Shown here: piece by piece, positions 1-5,815 of the stretch
Layout of the letters: each line of letters begins with the position of its first letter
How positions within the stretch are numbered: the first letter of the stretch is position 1
DNA from: Actinomycetes bacterium
Lineage (GTDB): Bacteria > Actinomycetota > Acidimicrobiia > Acidimicrobiales > Bog-793
NCBI GenBank assembly: GCA_021785095.1
Contig: JAJYGM010000705.1
Location: forward strand, 1 to 11,264
Reading direction: 5' to 3'
Length of the DNA stretch: 11,264 nucleotides
Program-made: the position numbers and the translations under genes
The notes under the pieces: model-generated
Database searches by the model: none
Told to the model about the DNA's origin: nothing
The model's input: only the letters and a program-made list of their open reading frames with translations

Positions 1-132
1 GTGAACGCCGTTCGGCAGGGGACGCGCCCCTGTACGCCCATCCGCGCGCGATTCCCGGCGATAGCATCGGAGCCCCGAGACGTCGCTCATCGCCGCGCAT
101 CGCTTGCCCATCGCAGGCGGCGGCCCTCCAGA

Positions 133-150
133 GGAGGTGTCGTCACCTCC
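133..150. promoter_or_regulatory. Perfect inverted repeat upstream of the first gene
   Basis: GGAGGTG (133-139) and CACCTCC (144-150) are perfect reverse complements around a TCGT tetraloop. The repeat ends 52 nt before the GTG start at 203. It could be an operator, the terminator of an upstream transcript, or an mRNA hairpin that masks an SD-like GGAGG. No T-tract follows. Nothing convincing as a gene is seen in 1-202. Confidence 0.4.
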
Positions 151-202
151 CCCGGCGGGGCCGTGGCGGTGCCGGGAGCGACGACGAGAAAGAGAGGGTG
201 CG

Positions 203-1120
203 GTGGGTCGTTTCAGGATCGTGTCCCATGGCCGCCTGCAGGACTGGATCGCCGCGGACAACGGCTACTTCGCCGCCGAGGGACTCGATCACGAGCTCGA
301 CGTCGTGCTACTCGAGAACGCCGAGCAGAACGTCGTCTCCGGCGAGGGTTACGTGCGGACGGGGGCGTACGAGCTGTACCAGTCCGGAGGGCACGGCAAG
401 AGGGACATGAGCTGCGCCTGCCATTGGGCGGTCAACCAGGCTGCGGTGGACGCGTACGGGAGGATGTGGGGACATGCCTACTCGGTGATCCCGAGCGGTA
501 TCTATGCGGCTCCGGGCTCCGGCATCTGCACCCTGAGCGATCTGGCCGGGGTCGCGGTCGCGGTCGGGTTCCACTCCGGCAGCCATTTCTCGACCATCCA
601 GGCGCTCGAAGCCTTCGTCGAGCCCGAGGACGTGCGGCTCGAGTTCATCGGCATGCCGTACGACCGTGTCGAGGCACTGCTCAGCGGCGACGTCGTGGCG
701 GCCAACATCTGGGGCGCCCCCACGTACCTCGTGGAGCAGCAAGGCTGCCGCAAGATCGCCGACAGCACGTTCATGGCGACATTCCTCTTCAACGGCGACA
801 TCGAACGGGAAGATGTCGAGAGGTACTTCGCGGGACTGAAGCGCGCCCAGGCGGATCTGGATCTCGAGCCGGAGCGCTACAAGCACTACTACCTGCGGGA
901 GATCCCGAGCCGCTTCCACGATCGAATCGACGTTCGCGGGTTCGGACCGGGTGAACGTGTCGTGTTCGAGCCCTACACCGAGGAGATGTACACGCGCACC
1001 CAAGAATGGATGCGCAGCCACCACTTGTTCCAGGACGCAGAGGGCAGCATCCCGCCGTACGAGTCAGTGGTCGAGACGCTCGGGCCCGAGCCGGCATCGG
1101 AGACTGCTCGAAGTCGATAG
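203..1120 (+). CDS. NMT1/THI5-like substrate-binding-fold protein without signal peptide
   Basis: This 305-residue protein has the fold signature of ABC-type substrate-binding proteins of the NMT1/THI5/SsuA group: DWIAADNGYFAAEGLD near residues 14-29, a LSDLAGVAVAV segment at 111-121 and a hinge-like region at 125-170. I chose GTG 203 because an AGAGAGGG ribosome site lies just upstream (191-198) and the recognisable domain begins at the next residues; an in-frame start at 104 would add low-complexity sequence. There is no signal peptide and no lipobox, so it is probably cytoplasmic, unlike transporter receptors. An unusual C-x-C-H cluster (C71, C73, H74) lies in the segment that shapes the ligand cleft in this fold. 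The family includes solute receptors and cytoplasmic enzymes or sensors, so the function is open. LigAB genes lie nearby in convergent orientation and may act on a related compound. The fold call is fairly secure; the role is not. Confidence 0.7.
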   Translation: MGRFRIVSHGRLQDWIAADNGYFAAEGLDHELDVVLLENAEQNVVSGEGYVRTGAYELYQSGGHGKRDMSCACHWAVNQAAVDAYGRMWGHAYSVIPSGIYAAPGSGICTLSDLAGVAVAVGFHSGSHFSTIQALEAFVEPEDVRLEFIGMPYDRVEALLSGDVVAANIWGAPTYLVEQQGCRKIADSTFMATFLFNGDIEREDVERYFAGLKRAQADLDLEPERYKHYYLREIPSRFHDRIDVRGFGPGERVVFEPYTEEMYTRTQEWMRSHHLFQDAEGSIPPYESVVETLGPEPASETARSR

Positions 1121-1169
1121 GGTCTCTGGACGCCGGTAGAGTTGCATCGGTCCGAGCCCTGATCGCGAG

Positions 1170-1203
1170 CGAGGCCCAGATGGAAGACGAGGCCCAGATG
1201 GAA
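1170..1203 (+). repeat. 16-bp direct repeat before the DUF4395 gene
   Basis: CGAGGCCCAGATGGAA occurs twice (1170-1185 and 1188-1203) with an 18-bp period, just before the GTG start at 1217. An ATG inside the first copy (1180) opens a 17-codon frame (MEDEAQMESD...) that ends with TGA at 1231-1233, overlapping the start of the next gene. It could be a leader ORF or a chance product of the duplication. No good SD precedes ATG 1180. Confidence 0.5.
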
Positions 1204-1216
1204 AGCGACGTGTCCG

Positions 1217-1741
1217 GTGCCGAGGTTCTTTGATTTCCCGAACCCCGTGAACGAGACGTCGGCACGGCTGGTGGCGTCGGGAGTCGTGGTGATGGCGGGC
1301 GCTGCGGTTGCGTTCGACCAGCCCTGGCTGCTGTTTCCTCTGACCTACGGTTTCGCGGCACGGGTCGCGACGGGCCCGAGATTGAGCCCTCTCGGGCAGC
1401 TCGCGACGAGGGTCGTCACCCCGCGCTTGCGGGTGCAGCACCGCTTCGTGCCGGGACCGCCCAAGCGCCTGGCCCAAGGGATGGGGCTCTTCATGTCGGC
1501 GACGGCGACTGTTCTCTGCTACGGCTTCCGGAACAAGCGAGCTGCGTACGGCGTTCTCAGCGCGCTCACCGTCGCAGCGGGTCTCGAGGCAGGTCTCGGC
1601 TTCTGCATCGCGTGCAAGCTGTTCCCGCTGCTCACGAGGGTCGGTCTCGTCCCCGAGTCTTCGTGCGAGAAGTGTGCGGACATCTGGTCCCGGCCCGAGC
1701 TGCGCGGGGCTCGAGAGGTGGCGGCCGAGTCACCCGCGTGA
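1217..1741 (+). CDS. DUF4395 family integral membrane protein
   Basis: The 174-residue product carries the family's typical elements: FPNPVNETSARLVA near the N terminus (7-20), R-L-SPLGQLATR (55-65), and PGPPKRLAQGMG (79-90). Hydrophobic stretches at about 18-50, 87-104 and 109-140 suggest three or four membrane segments. Two C-x-x-C pairs are present: C130/C133 inside the last hydrophobic stretch (FCIACKLF) and C150/C153 after it (SCEKCAD). These could be redox-active or bind metal; DUF4395 proteins are often found near thioredoxin-like genes, but none is in this window. The GTG start at 1217 fits the family N terminus; GGAAAG at 1200-1205 is a modest ribosome site. Substrate and function are unknown for the family. 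Confidence 0.85.
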   Translation: MPRFFDFPNPVNETSARLVASGVVVMAGAAVAFDQPWLLFPLTYGFAARVATGPRLSPLGQLATRVVTPRLRVQHRFVPGPPKRLAQGMGLFMSATATVLCYGFRNKRAAYGVLSALTVAAGLEAGLGFCIACKLFPLLTRVGLVPESSCEKCADIWSRPELRGAREVAAESPA

Positions 1742-1746
1742 CGAGC

Positions 1747-1770
1747 AGGTGGCGGCGCGATCTGCCACTT
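1747..1770. terminator. Hairpin between convergent genes
   Basis: AGGTGGC (1747-1753) pairs with GCCACTT (1764-1770) through seven pairs, one of them a wobble, around a 10-nt loop, starting six bases after the DUF4395 stop. An outer GAGCAGG/CCTGCTC pair (1743-1749 and 1784-1790) offers an alternative fold. There is no T-tract, so termination is inferred from position. The rest of the 214-bp convergent gap (1742-1955) shows no gene. Confidence 0.35.
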
Positions 1771-1955
1771 CTGGTCGTCACACCCTGCTCTGTGCGAGCT
1801 GGTCCTCGAGCACGTCGGCGGCCCGGCAATCCAGCCCTCCTCGCGTTCACGAGCGCCATCGTTGAAGGCCCGGCGCGGGCGAAGAGAGCAGCCGACCGTA
1901 TGCGGCATCGGGAACCGGCACTCGTCTTCGAGGTGCGTGAAGGGTGCTCGCCCGG

Positions 1956-2795
1956 CTACGCGGCCGGTTCGAGGACGAGCGTGCCCGCTGCCGTGTTGGA
2001 GATCGGGATGTGGTAGTTCCAGGTCACTCGACGCACCGTTGCCCCCAGCGCTGCCCGAGCAGCCAGCCACATGAGCAGCTCGACGCCCTGACTGCCGGTC
2101 TCCTTGACAAGGTCTTCGCCTGAGAACTGCGTCGCCCACCTCGGATCATCGGTGAGGCTCTCGACGAAGCGGAGATCGAAAGACTTGTTGATGAACCCCG
2201 CACGCGTTCCTTCCAGCTGGTGCGAGAGGCCGCCACTGCCGATCATGACGACTCGGAGGTCTGGCTCGACGTCGTAGCAAGAGATCGCCCGGCCGATCGC
2301 CTCACCGAGGGCGAAGCAACGCTTCGCCGAAGGGTAGGGGAACATGACCGTGTTGACCGTCACCGGCACGATCGGGACGCCGCCGCCGGGCCAGAGCAGC
2401 TTCATGGGGTTCGTCACGGCGTGGTCGACGAGCATCTCTTGGCACGTCGTGACGTCGAACTCGTCCCCGACGAGCGCTTCGACCAGGTGCCAGGAGAGGT
2501 CTGGATGACCACGGTACGGGTCGACCGTCGGAATGCCCCAGCCTTCGTCGCCGTGGCGGTACTCGGGGGCGCAGCCGACGGCGAAGGTGGGCATCTTGTC
2601 GAGGAAGAAGTTCATGCCGTGGTCGTTGTGGATGATCACTGCAACGTCGGGCTGCACTTCGTGCAGCCATGAATGGACTGCCTCGTAGCCGTCGAAGAAC
2701 GGCTTCCAGTAGGGGTCGGCCTCCTCGTGGCGCTCGAGCGCGTTGGCGATCGCGGGGACGTGGGTCGACATGATGCTGCCAACGATGCGAGCCAT
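1956..2795 (-). CDS. ligB: Class III extradiol dioxygenase, beta (catalytic) subunit, LigB type
   Basis: The 279-residue protein matches the catalytic subunit of protocatechuate 4,5-dioxygenase, which uses Fe(II) and O2 to cleave a catechol ring next to the hydroxyls. The expected residues are in place: H12 (STHVPAI) and H59 (HNDHGMNFF) as iron ligands, H192 (GSGGLSHQLEG) as catalytic base, and E239 (GVELLMWL) as third ligand. Their spacing matches the His12/His61/His195/Glu242 set I recall for Sphingomonas LigB. ATG 2795 was chosen because the conserved N terminus starts there, a GGAAGG site precedes it, and the alpha-subunit gene ends four bases upstream. The pair is surely co-transcribed. 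Exact substrate (protocatechuate, gallate or another acid) cannot be read from the sequence. No later pathway gene (semialdehyde dehydrogenase, lactonase, hydratase, aldolase) is in the window. Confidence 0.9.
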   Translation of the reverse strand: MARIVGSIMSTHVPAIANALERHEEADPYWKPFFDGYEAVHSWLHEVQPDVAVIIHNDHGMNFFLDKMPTFAVGCAPEYRHGDEGWGIPTVDPYRGHPDLSWHLVEALVGDEFDVTTCQEMLVDHAVTNPMKLLWPGGGVPIVPVTVNTVMFPYPSAKRCFALGEAIGRAISCYDVEPDLRVVMIGSGGLSHQLEGTRAGFINKSFDLRFVESLTDDPRWATQFSGEDLVKETGSQGVELLMWLAARAALGATVRRVTWNYHIPISNTAAGTLVLEPAA

Positions 2796-2799
2796 CGCT

Positions 2800-3153
2800 C
2801 TACCTTCCCGCCTCGACGAGCCGAGCCTTGAACTCCTCCTTGGACAGGCCGGTCTGCATCGCACCGAGGTCTTGTACGTCGAGGTGGAAGATCCCCGCGA
2901 ACTTCGCCAGGTAGTAGGGGTGTCCTCCGTGCTCGAGCAGCGCCAGCACGTCCCGACGCCTGATCGCGTCACGCTGCGCGTCGGTCAGCCCGTAGCGGCG
3001 GCAGTAGCCGTCCTCGTCCGCGAGGAACGCGTGCCGGTTCGCCTCCTCGTTGAAGGAGAAGCACATCTTGTTGAGGCCGTAACCTCTCTTCGCCTCCGCC
3101 CCGTCGAAGATGATGGTCCCGGGAATGCCGTGGCGCTCCGTGTCCTCGCCCAT
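2800..3153 (-). CDS. ligA: Class III extradiol dioxygenase, alpha (small) subunit, LigA type
   Basis: The 117-residue product is a LigA-family small subunit. The family pattern runs through its length: GYGLNKMCFSFNEEANR (24-40), HAFLADEDGYCRRYGL (41-56), DVLALLEHGGHPYYLAK (68-84) and DLGAMQTGLSKEEF (95-108). In LigAB this subunit closes over the active site of LigB. ATG 3153 is supported by GGAGG seven bases upstream; an upstream in-frame GTG at 3195 would add 14 residues but has no such site. At 117 residues it is a little shorter than Sphingomonas LigA (about 139). The stop lies four bases before the ligB start. Confidence 0.9.
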   Translation of the reverse strand: MGEDTERHGIPGTIIFDGAEAKRGYGLNKMCFSFNEEANRHAFLADEDGYCRRYGLTDAQRDAIRRRDVLALLEHGGHPYYLAKFAGIFHLDVQDLGAMQTGLSKEEFKARLVEAGR

Positions 3154-3173
3154 CGCTGCCTCCTGCTGGCTGG

Positions 3174-3189
3174 TCAGGTGTTCGCCTGA
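3174..3189. promoter_or_regulatory. Candidate operator upstream of ligA
   Basis: TCAGGTGTTCGCCTGA is a 16-bp imperfect palindrome with 5-bp perfect arms, centred about 28 bp upstream of the ligA start. A TAGCGT box on the minus strand (3203-3198) is a possible -10, which would place the palindrome at or just after the transcription start, where a repressor could act. A second, perfect 10-bp palindrome (CCCTATAGGG) lies at 3220-3229. No -35 box is clear. Confidence 0.35.
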
Positions 3190-3313
3190 TCGCACGCACG
3201 CTACCGACTTGCATGAATTCCCTATAGGGCCGAAGGTCCCGAGCTCTCGCCGCAGCGACGCAGTACGGGTGGCGTCTCCGGATGCCCATAGACCCGTCGT
3301 CGACGGCGGGATG

Positions 3314-3342
3314 GAGCCCCCCGAGCGGCCTGCCTCGGGCTC
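3314..3342. terminator. Candidate terminator after the Ser/Thr-repeat protein gene
   Basis: CCGAG (3321-3325) pairs with CTCGG (3334-3338) around an 8-nt loop, and GAGC (3314-3317) with GCTC (3339-3342) outside a 3-nt bulge, giving nine pairs. It lies 38-66 nt downstream of the minus-strand stop at 3380. There is no T-tract, which is common in high-GC bacteria. Confidence 0.35.
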
Positions 3343-3379
3343 CGGCTTGGTCGTTCGAGCGAAATAGGCCCACTCTCCG

Positions 3380-4282
3380 TCAGCAAGTGGACGAGTACGC
3401 CGGCGTGCCCGGCCCTGTCGCCGGATCGTCGACCTCGCCAGGCCCTGTTGTCGCGCGTAGCACCGCTCCGAGGTGGACGACGTACCACTGCCCCCTCCAC
3501 GAGATCATCGAGGCGATGCCGAAGGAGCGGATCGCCCCGTTGATGCGGTAGACGATCCGCGCGTTTGGCACTTCGTAGTACCCGATGCTGTTGTAACAAG
3601 TGCCGGGGGTGACCCAGTGCGCGTACTGGGTTGGCACGTCCACTGCGATCAATGCGGCCTTCGTCGCCTCGGCCCCGAGCAGCGCGTGCGCCGCAGCCAC
3701 GTCGAGGGCGAACTGCGCGACCAGTCGTACCCGCCAGTCTTCTTGCGGGTCGGGGATGGCCTTGAGCTGGAGGTAGGCGCCGAGAGGGAAGAACGCAGGC
3801 ATCGCGATGCTCACCTGGTCTCTGACGACTCCGTTCCACAGGTCCGCCATCACGCCTTGGAATTGCCGGGACGTGGCGGACGGCAGCGCGGTCGTCTGGG
3901 GAAGTGTGCCGGGTCCCGACGTGCTCGGCGTCGTCGTGGACTCGGCCGTGGTCGTCGTCGAGCGGGACCCGGCCGTGGCCGTCGTCGAGCGGGACCCGGC
4001 CGTGGCCGTCGAGCGGGACCCGGCCGTGGCCGTCGTCGAGTGGGACCCGGCCGTGGCCGTCGAGCCGGACCCCGCCGTGGTCGTCGTGGGTCCGTGCTGG
4101 TGCACGCTCGAGGTCGCGGCGCGCGGAGCCGGCGAGGGTCGAGCCCCGTACGCGACGTAGAGCGCCACCGCCGCGGCGACCATCGAACAGGCAAGCGCGA
4201 ACCGGAGAACGAGCCTGGCGGGCCTGCGGGGCCGGCAGGCCGGCCTCGAGCTCCGGCGGGGGCGCTCGCCGTCGGCACGCAT
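3380..4282 (-). CDS. Membrane-anchored protein with Ser/Thr repeat stalk and unassigned C-terminal domain
   Basis: The 300-residue product starts with a basic cytoplasmic end (many Arg, 1-23), one membrane segment (about 24-46, LVLRFALACSMVAAAVALYVAY) and then a Ser/Thr/Ala/Gly-rich stretch (50-135). The core of the stretch is five tandem units of eight or nine residues (71-113: GSGSTATA, GSHSTTATA, GSRSTATA, GSRSTTATA, GSRSTTTTA). This resembles a wall-spanning or glycosylated stalk. The C-terminal 160 residues are a compact, non-repetitive domain with VEVP-like landmarks: MADLWNGVV (145-153), HWVTPGTCYNSIGYYEVPN (222-240) and GIASMISWRGQWYVVHLG (255-272). I do not recognise a characterised family. 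The domain carries only two Cys (C229, C300). The gene is divergent from the phosphodiester-glycosidase lipoprotein gene, with 105 bp between the starts, so a shared surface role is plausible. A weak GGATGG lies before the ATG. Confidence 0.75.
   Translation of the reverse strand: MRADGERPRRSSRPACRPRRPARLVLRFALACSMVAAAVALYVAYGARPSPAPRAATSSVHQHGPTTTTAGSGSTATAGSHSTTATAGSRSTATAGSRSTTATAGSRSTTTTAESTTTPSTSGPGTLPQTTALPSATSRQFQGVMADLWNGVVRDQVSIAMPAFFPLGAYLQLKAIPDPQEDWRVRLVAQFALDVAAAHALLGAEATKAALIAVDVPTQYAHWVTPGTCYNSIGYYEVPNARIVYRINGAIRSFGIASMISWRGQWYVVHLGAVLRATTGPGEVDDPATGPGTPAYSSTC
3944..4072 (-). repeat. In-frame tandem repeat, units of 24 and 27 bp
   Basis: Five consecutive units of 24, 27, 24, 27 and 27 bp (minus-strand order), nearly identical in DNA, encode the Ser/Thr stalk. 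The two lengths differ by exactly one codon, so gain or loss of a unit keeps the frame. A sixth, decayed unit can be seen at about 4072-4090. Nucleotide identity between units is higher than the protein would require, which suggests recent copy-number change. Confidence 0.85.
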
Positions 4283-4375
4283 CGACCATCCATGGTAACG
4301 GCGCCGCCTCCGAGCCCGCGCAGTCGGCGCAGTGGTCGCGCGGTGGGTGCCGTCAACCTCAAGACACCCGGCACG

Positions 4376-4381
4376 TAATCT
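4376..4381 (+). promoter_or_regulatory. -10 box of a probably leaderless transcript
   Basis: TAATCT lies six bases before ATG 4388, and the gap is CCCCCC with no SD. In actinobacteria this spacing places the transcription start on the A of the start codon. No clear -35 is seen at the expected distance. Confidence 0.55.
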
Positions 4382-4387
4382 CCCCCC

Positions 4388-5461
4388 ATGTTGCGCACGT
4401 GTCGAGCCCGCGCTCTCGGCGTCGTCGTCGGTCTCGCCGCGCTCTCGGTAGCGCTCGCGGGGTGCGGTGCGAGCGCGTCGGGACGCGCGCGCGCGACCCG
4501 ACCCTCACCGCCGAGCTCGTCTCGCTCGGCAGCGACGTCGCCGGCCAGCCCGCGGCGTGCGCCGCCGAAGCCAGCACCCCGCATCGGCCTTTCTCCGCCT
4601 GATGCCTTGGCTCGCTTCCCCACAGCGCCGGTCGTGGCTGGCGAAGGCTCCTGGGCGCCATCGGGCCGGCGGGTCGACGGCGTCCCGGCCGTCTTCGAGA
4701 CCACGCTCGTCCCGCCCGGCGGCTCGCAGCCGGCCGGGATCGCATGGATGGACACCCGTCTCCTCTCTGCTCGGCTGTACTCGGGCTCGATCAGCCCAGG
4801 TGGCGGGCCGTACCCGTACACCGCCCCGATCCAGCAGGCGCAGGCGAGGTCGCTCGTGGCAGCGTTCAACGGCGGGTTCAAGATGGCGGCGGCAGGCGGC
4901 GGCTACTACACGACAGGCAAGACGATCGTCCCGCTCGTCGCGGGTGCCGCCTCGCTCGTCATCTATGCGGGCGGATCGATGACCGTCGGCACGTGGGGAG
5001 CGACAGTGACGATGGCTCCCAACGTGGTGAGCGTGCGCCAGAACCTCGTCCTCCTCGTCTTAGGTGGCCGCCCGACGCCCCAGGCATCGAGCCCCGACTG
5101 GCTGTCGTGGGGGGCGACGTGCGGAGTCACCACCTGTACAGGGCCGGGTGTGGAGCACCAGTGGCGATCGGGCGTGGGGGTCACCGCCGACGGCGCGCTC
5201 GTCTACGTCACGGGCCCGTCCCTCTCACCGATCCAGCTCGCCGACCTCCTCGTGCGAGCGGGAGTCGTCCGCGGCATGCAGCTCGACATCAACCCGTACT
5301 GGGACGTCTTCGTGACCTACGACCCGCTGACAGCGGATGGCCTCGCAGCGCCGGCGAACGGCAGCAAGCTCCTCTCGTCGACCGTGCAGGGTCCGGCGAC
5401 GTTCTTCGACCCGGCGTGGGCGCGGGACTTCGTCACGTTGTCCGCTCGGCCGCCAGGCTGA
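4388..5461 (+). CDS. Lipoprotein with phosphodiester glycosidase (NAGPA/DUF2233) domain
   Basis: The 357-residue protein begins with a lipoprotein signal: basic start, hydrophobic run and lipobox LAGC with C26 as the lipid-bearing cysteine. A Pro/Ser/Ala/Arg-rich linker (27-66) follows. The remaining domain shows landmarks of the phosphodiester alpha-N-acetylglucosaminidase fold: LVAAFNGGFKM (156-166), RSGVGVTADGALVYVTG (260-276) and RGMQLDINPYWDVFVTY (295-311). In the human enzyme and many bacterial relatives the last block reads LDGGGS; here it is QLDIN, a variant whose effect is unknown. Members cleave sugar-phosphate diesters on glycans, but the substrate here cannot be told. It is probably anchored on the outer face of the membrane. 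No SD is present; the -10 box sits six bases before ATG, so translation is probably leaderless. Confidence 0.85.
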   Translation: MLRTCRARALGVVVGLAALSVALAGCGASASGRARATRPSPPSSSRSAATSPASPRRAPPKPAPRIGLSPPDALARFPTAPVVAGEGSWAPSGRRVDGVPAVFETTLVPPGGSQPAGIAWMDTRLLSARLYSGSISPGGGPYPYTAPIQQAQARSLVAAFNGGFKMAAAGGGYYTTGKTIVPLVAGAASLVIYAGGSMTVGTWGATVTMAPNVVSVRQNLVLLVLGGRPTPQASSPDWLSWGATCGVTTCTGPGVEHQWRSGVGVTADGALVYVTGPSLSPIQLADLLVRAGVVRGMQLDINPYWDVFVTYDPLTADGLAAPANGSKLLSSTVQGPATFFDPAWARDFVTLSARPPG

Positions 5462-5501
5462 GGAGGTCGCCCGCTCGCGCCGCGCATCCGGTGTCGGGGT
5501 G

Positions 5502-5519
5502 CCTGCACCTCGGTGCAGG
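5502..5519 (+). terminator. Hairpin terminator after the phosphodiester glycosidase gene
   Basis: CCTGCAC (5502-5508) pairs perfectly with GTGCAGG (5513-5519) around a CTCG tetraloop, 40 nt after the stop codon. A G-T wobble can extend it by one pair. It lacks a T-tract but is well placed to end the transcript. Confidence 0.55.
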
Positions 5520-5548
5520 TCTCGAGACGGACGGCTTTCGAGCGGCGC

Positions 5549-5586
5549 GTGCTCGAGCCTTTCGAACCGGGTTCTCAGTCGAGCAC
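5549..5586. repeat. Nested inverted repeat
   Basis: An outer perfect 8-bp pair, GTGCTCGA (5549-5556) and TCGAGCAC (5579-5586), encloses an inner 11-bp palindrome GAACCGGGTTC (5564-5574). The outer stem makes a hairpin with a 22-nt loop, and the inner palindrome could bind a dimeric protein. It may be a second terminator or a regulatory site. Confidence 0.5.
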
Positions 5587-5689
5587 GGCACGGACGCTCG
5601 GCGATCGCCAGCCGAACGGTCACCGGGCGGTGCGCCGGCTGCAGTCACTCGTTCGGCGGGTCCACTCTCGGAGGTCCGCTTGCGCGTCC

Positions 5690-5718
5690 TTGACATCGTG
5701 CTCTACGTAGGTGACAAT
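5690..5718 (+). promoter_or_regulatory. Housekeeping-type promoter for the ABC binding-protein gene
   Basis: A perfect TTGACA (5690-5695) is followed by 17 bp and GACAAT (5713-5718), a good -10 match. The spacer contains an 8-bp palindrome, CTACGTAG (5703-5710), that could be an operator. Transcription would start near 5725 and leave about 90 nt of leader before ATG 5816. This is the most classical promoter in the window. Confidence 0.65.
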
Positions 5719-5815
5719 GGTAAACGTCAGCTGAAAAAGTTGAGAATGGCAACATCACTTTCTTGGGGTGTTTGCTTCTGCCAAGGGCAGGCGAGGAAGC
5801 GGGGGGGTTCCCGGT

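Larger units (their letters stand above)
5462..5815. other. 354-bp intergenic region
   Basis: No gene is supported here. The stretch holds a hairpin soon after the lipoprotein gene, a nested inverted repeat, and then a short A/T-richer section (about 5690-5765) with the promoter of the next gene; each is listed separately. A frame open across part of it is only an extension upstream of ATG 5816 and has no ribosome site. Confidence 0.7.

Noticed and set aside
1..954. Long open frame on the plus strand from the first base
   Set aside because: Its translation is Arg/Gly/Pro-rich and featureless, the mark of an out-of-frame reading in GC-rich DNA. It overlaps the recognisable NMT1-like gene.
203..1120. 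True THI5-type pyrimidine synthase
   Set aside because: The His in the CACHW segment falls near the position of the yeast THI5 active-site His, but the later CCCFC iron-binding motif of that enzyme is missing and no thiamin gene is nearby.
203..1120. 4,5-dihydroxyphthalate decarboxylase that would feed LigAB
   Set aside because: It would be attractive in this context, but the conserved segments I recall from that family are not seen; the N-terminal half follows the NMT1-type receptor pattern.
3807..4160. Plus-strand frame with DPAVAV/ERDPAV repeats
   Set aside because: It is the antisense reading of the Ser/Thr tandem repeat. The minus-strand frame has a membrane segment and a structured C-terminal domain.
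5555..5600. tRNA or tRNA remnant, because of TTCGAAC and GGTTC strings
   Set aside because: No acceptor stem, D-arm or anticodon arm can be built around them on either strand. They belong to the inner palindrome.
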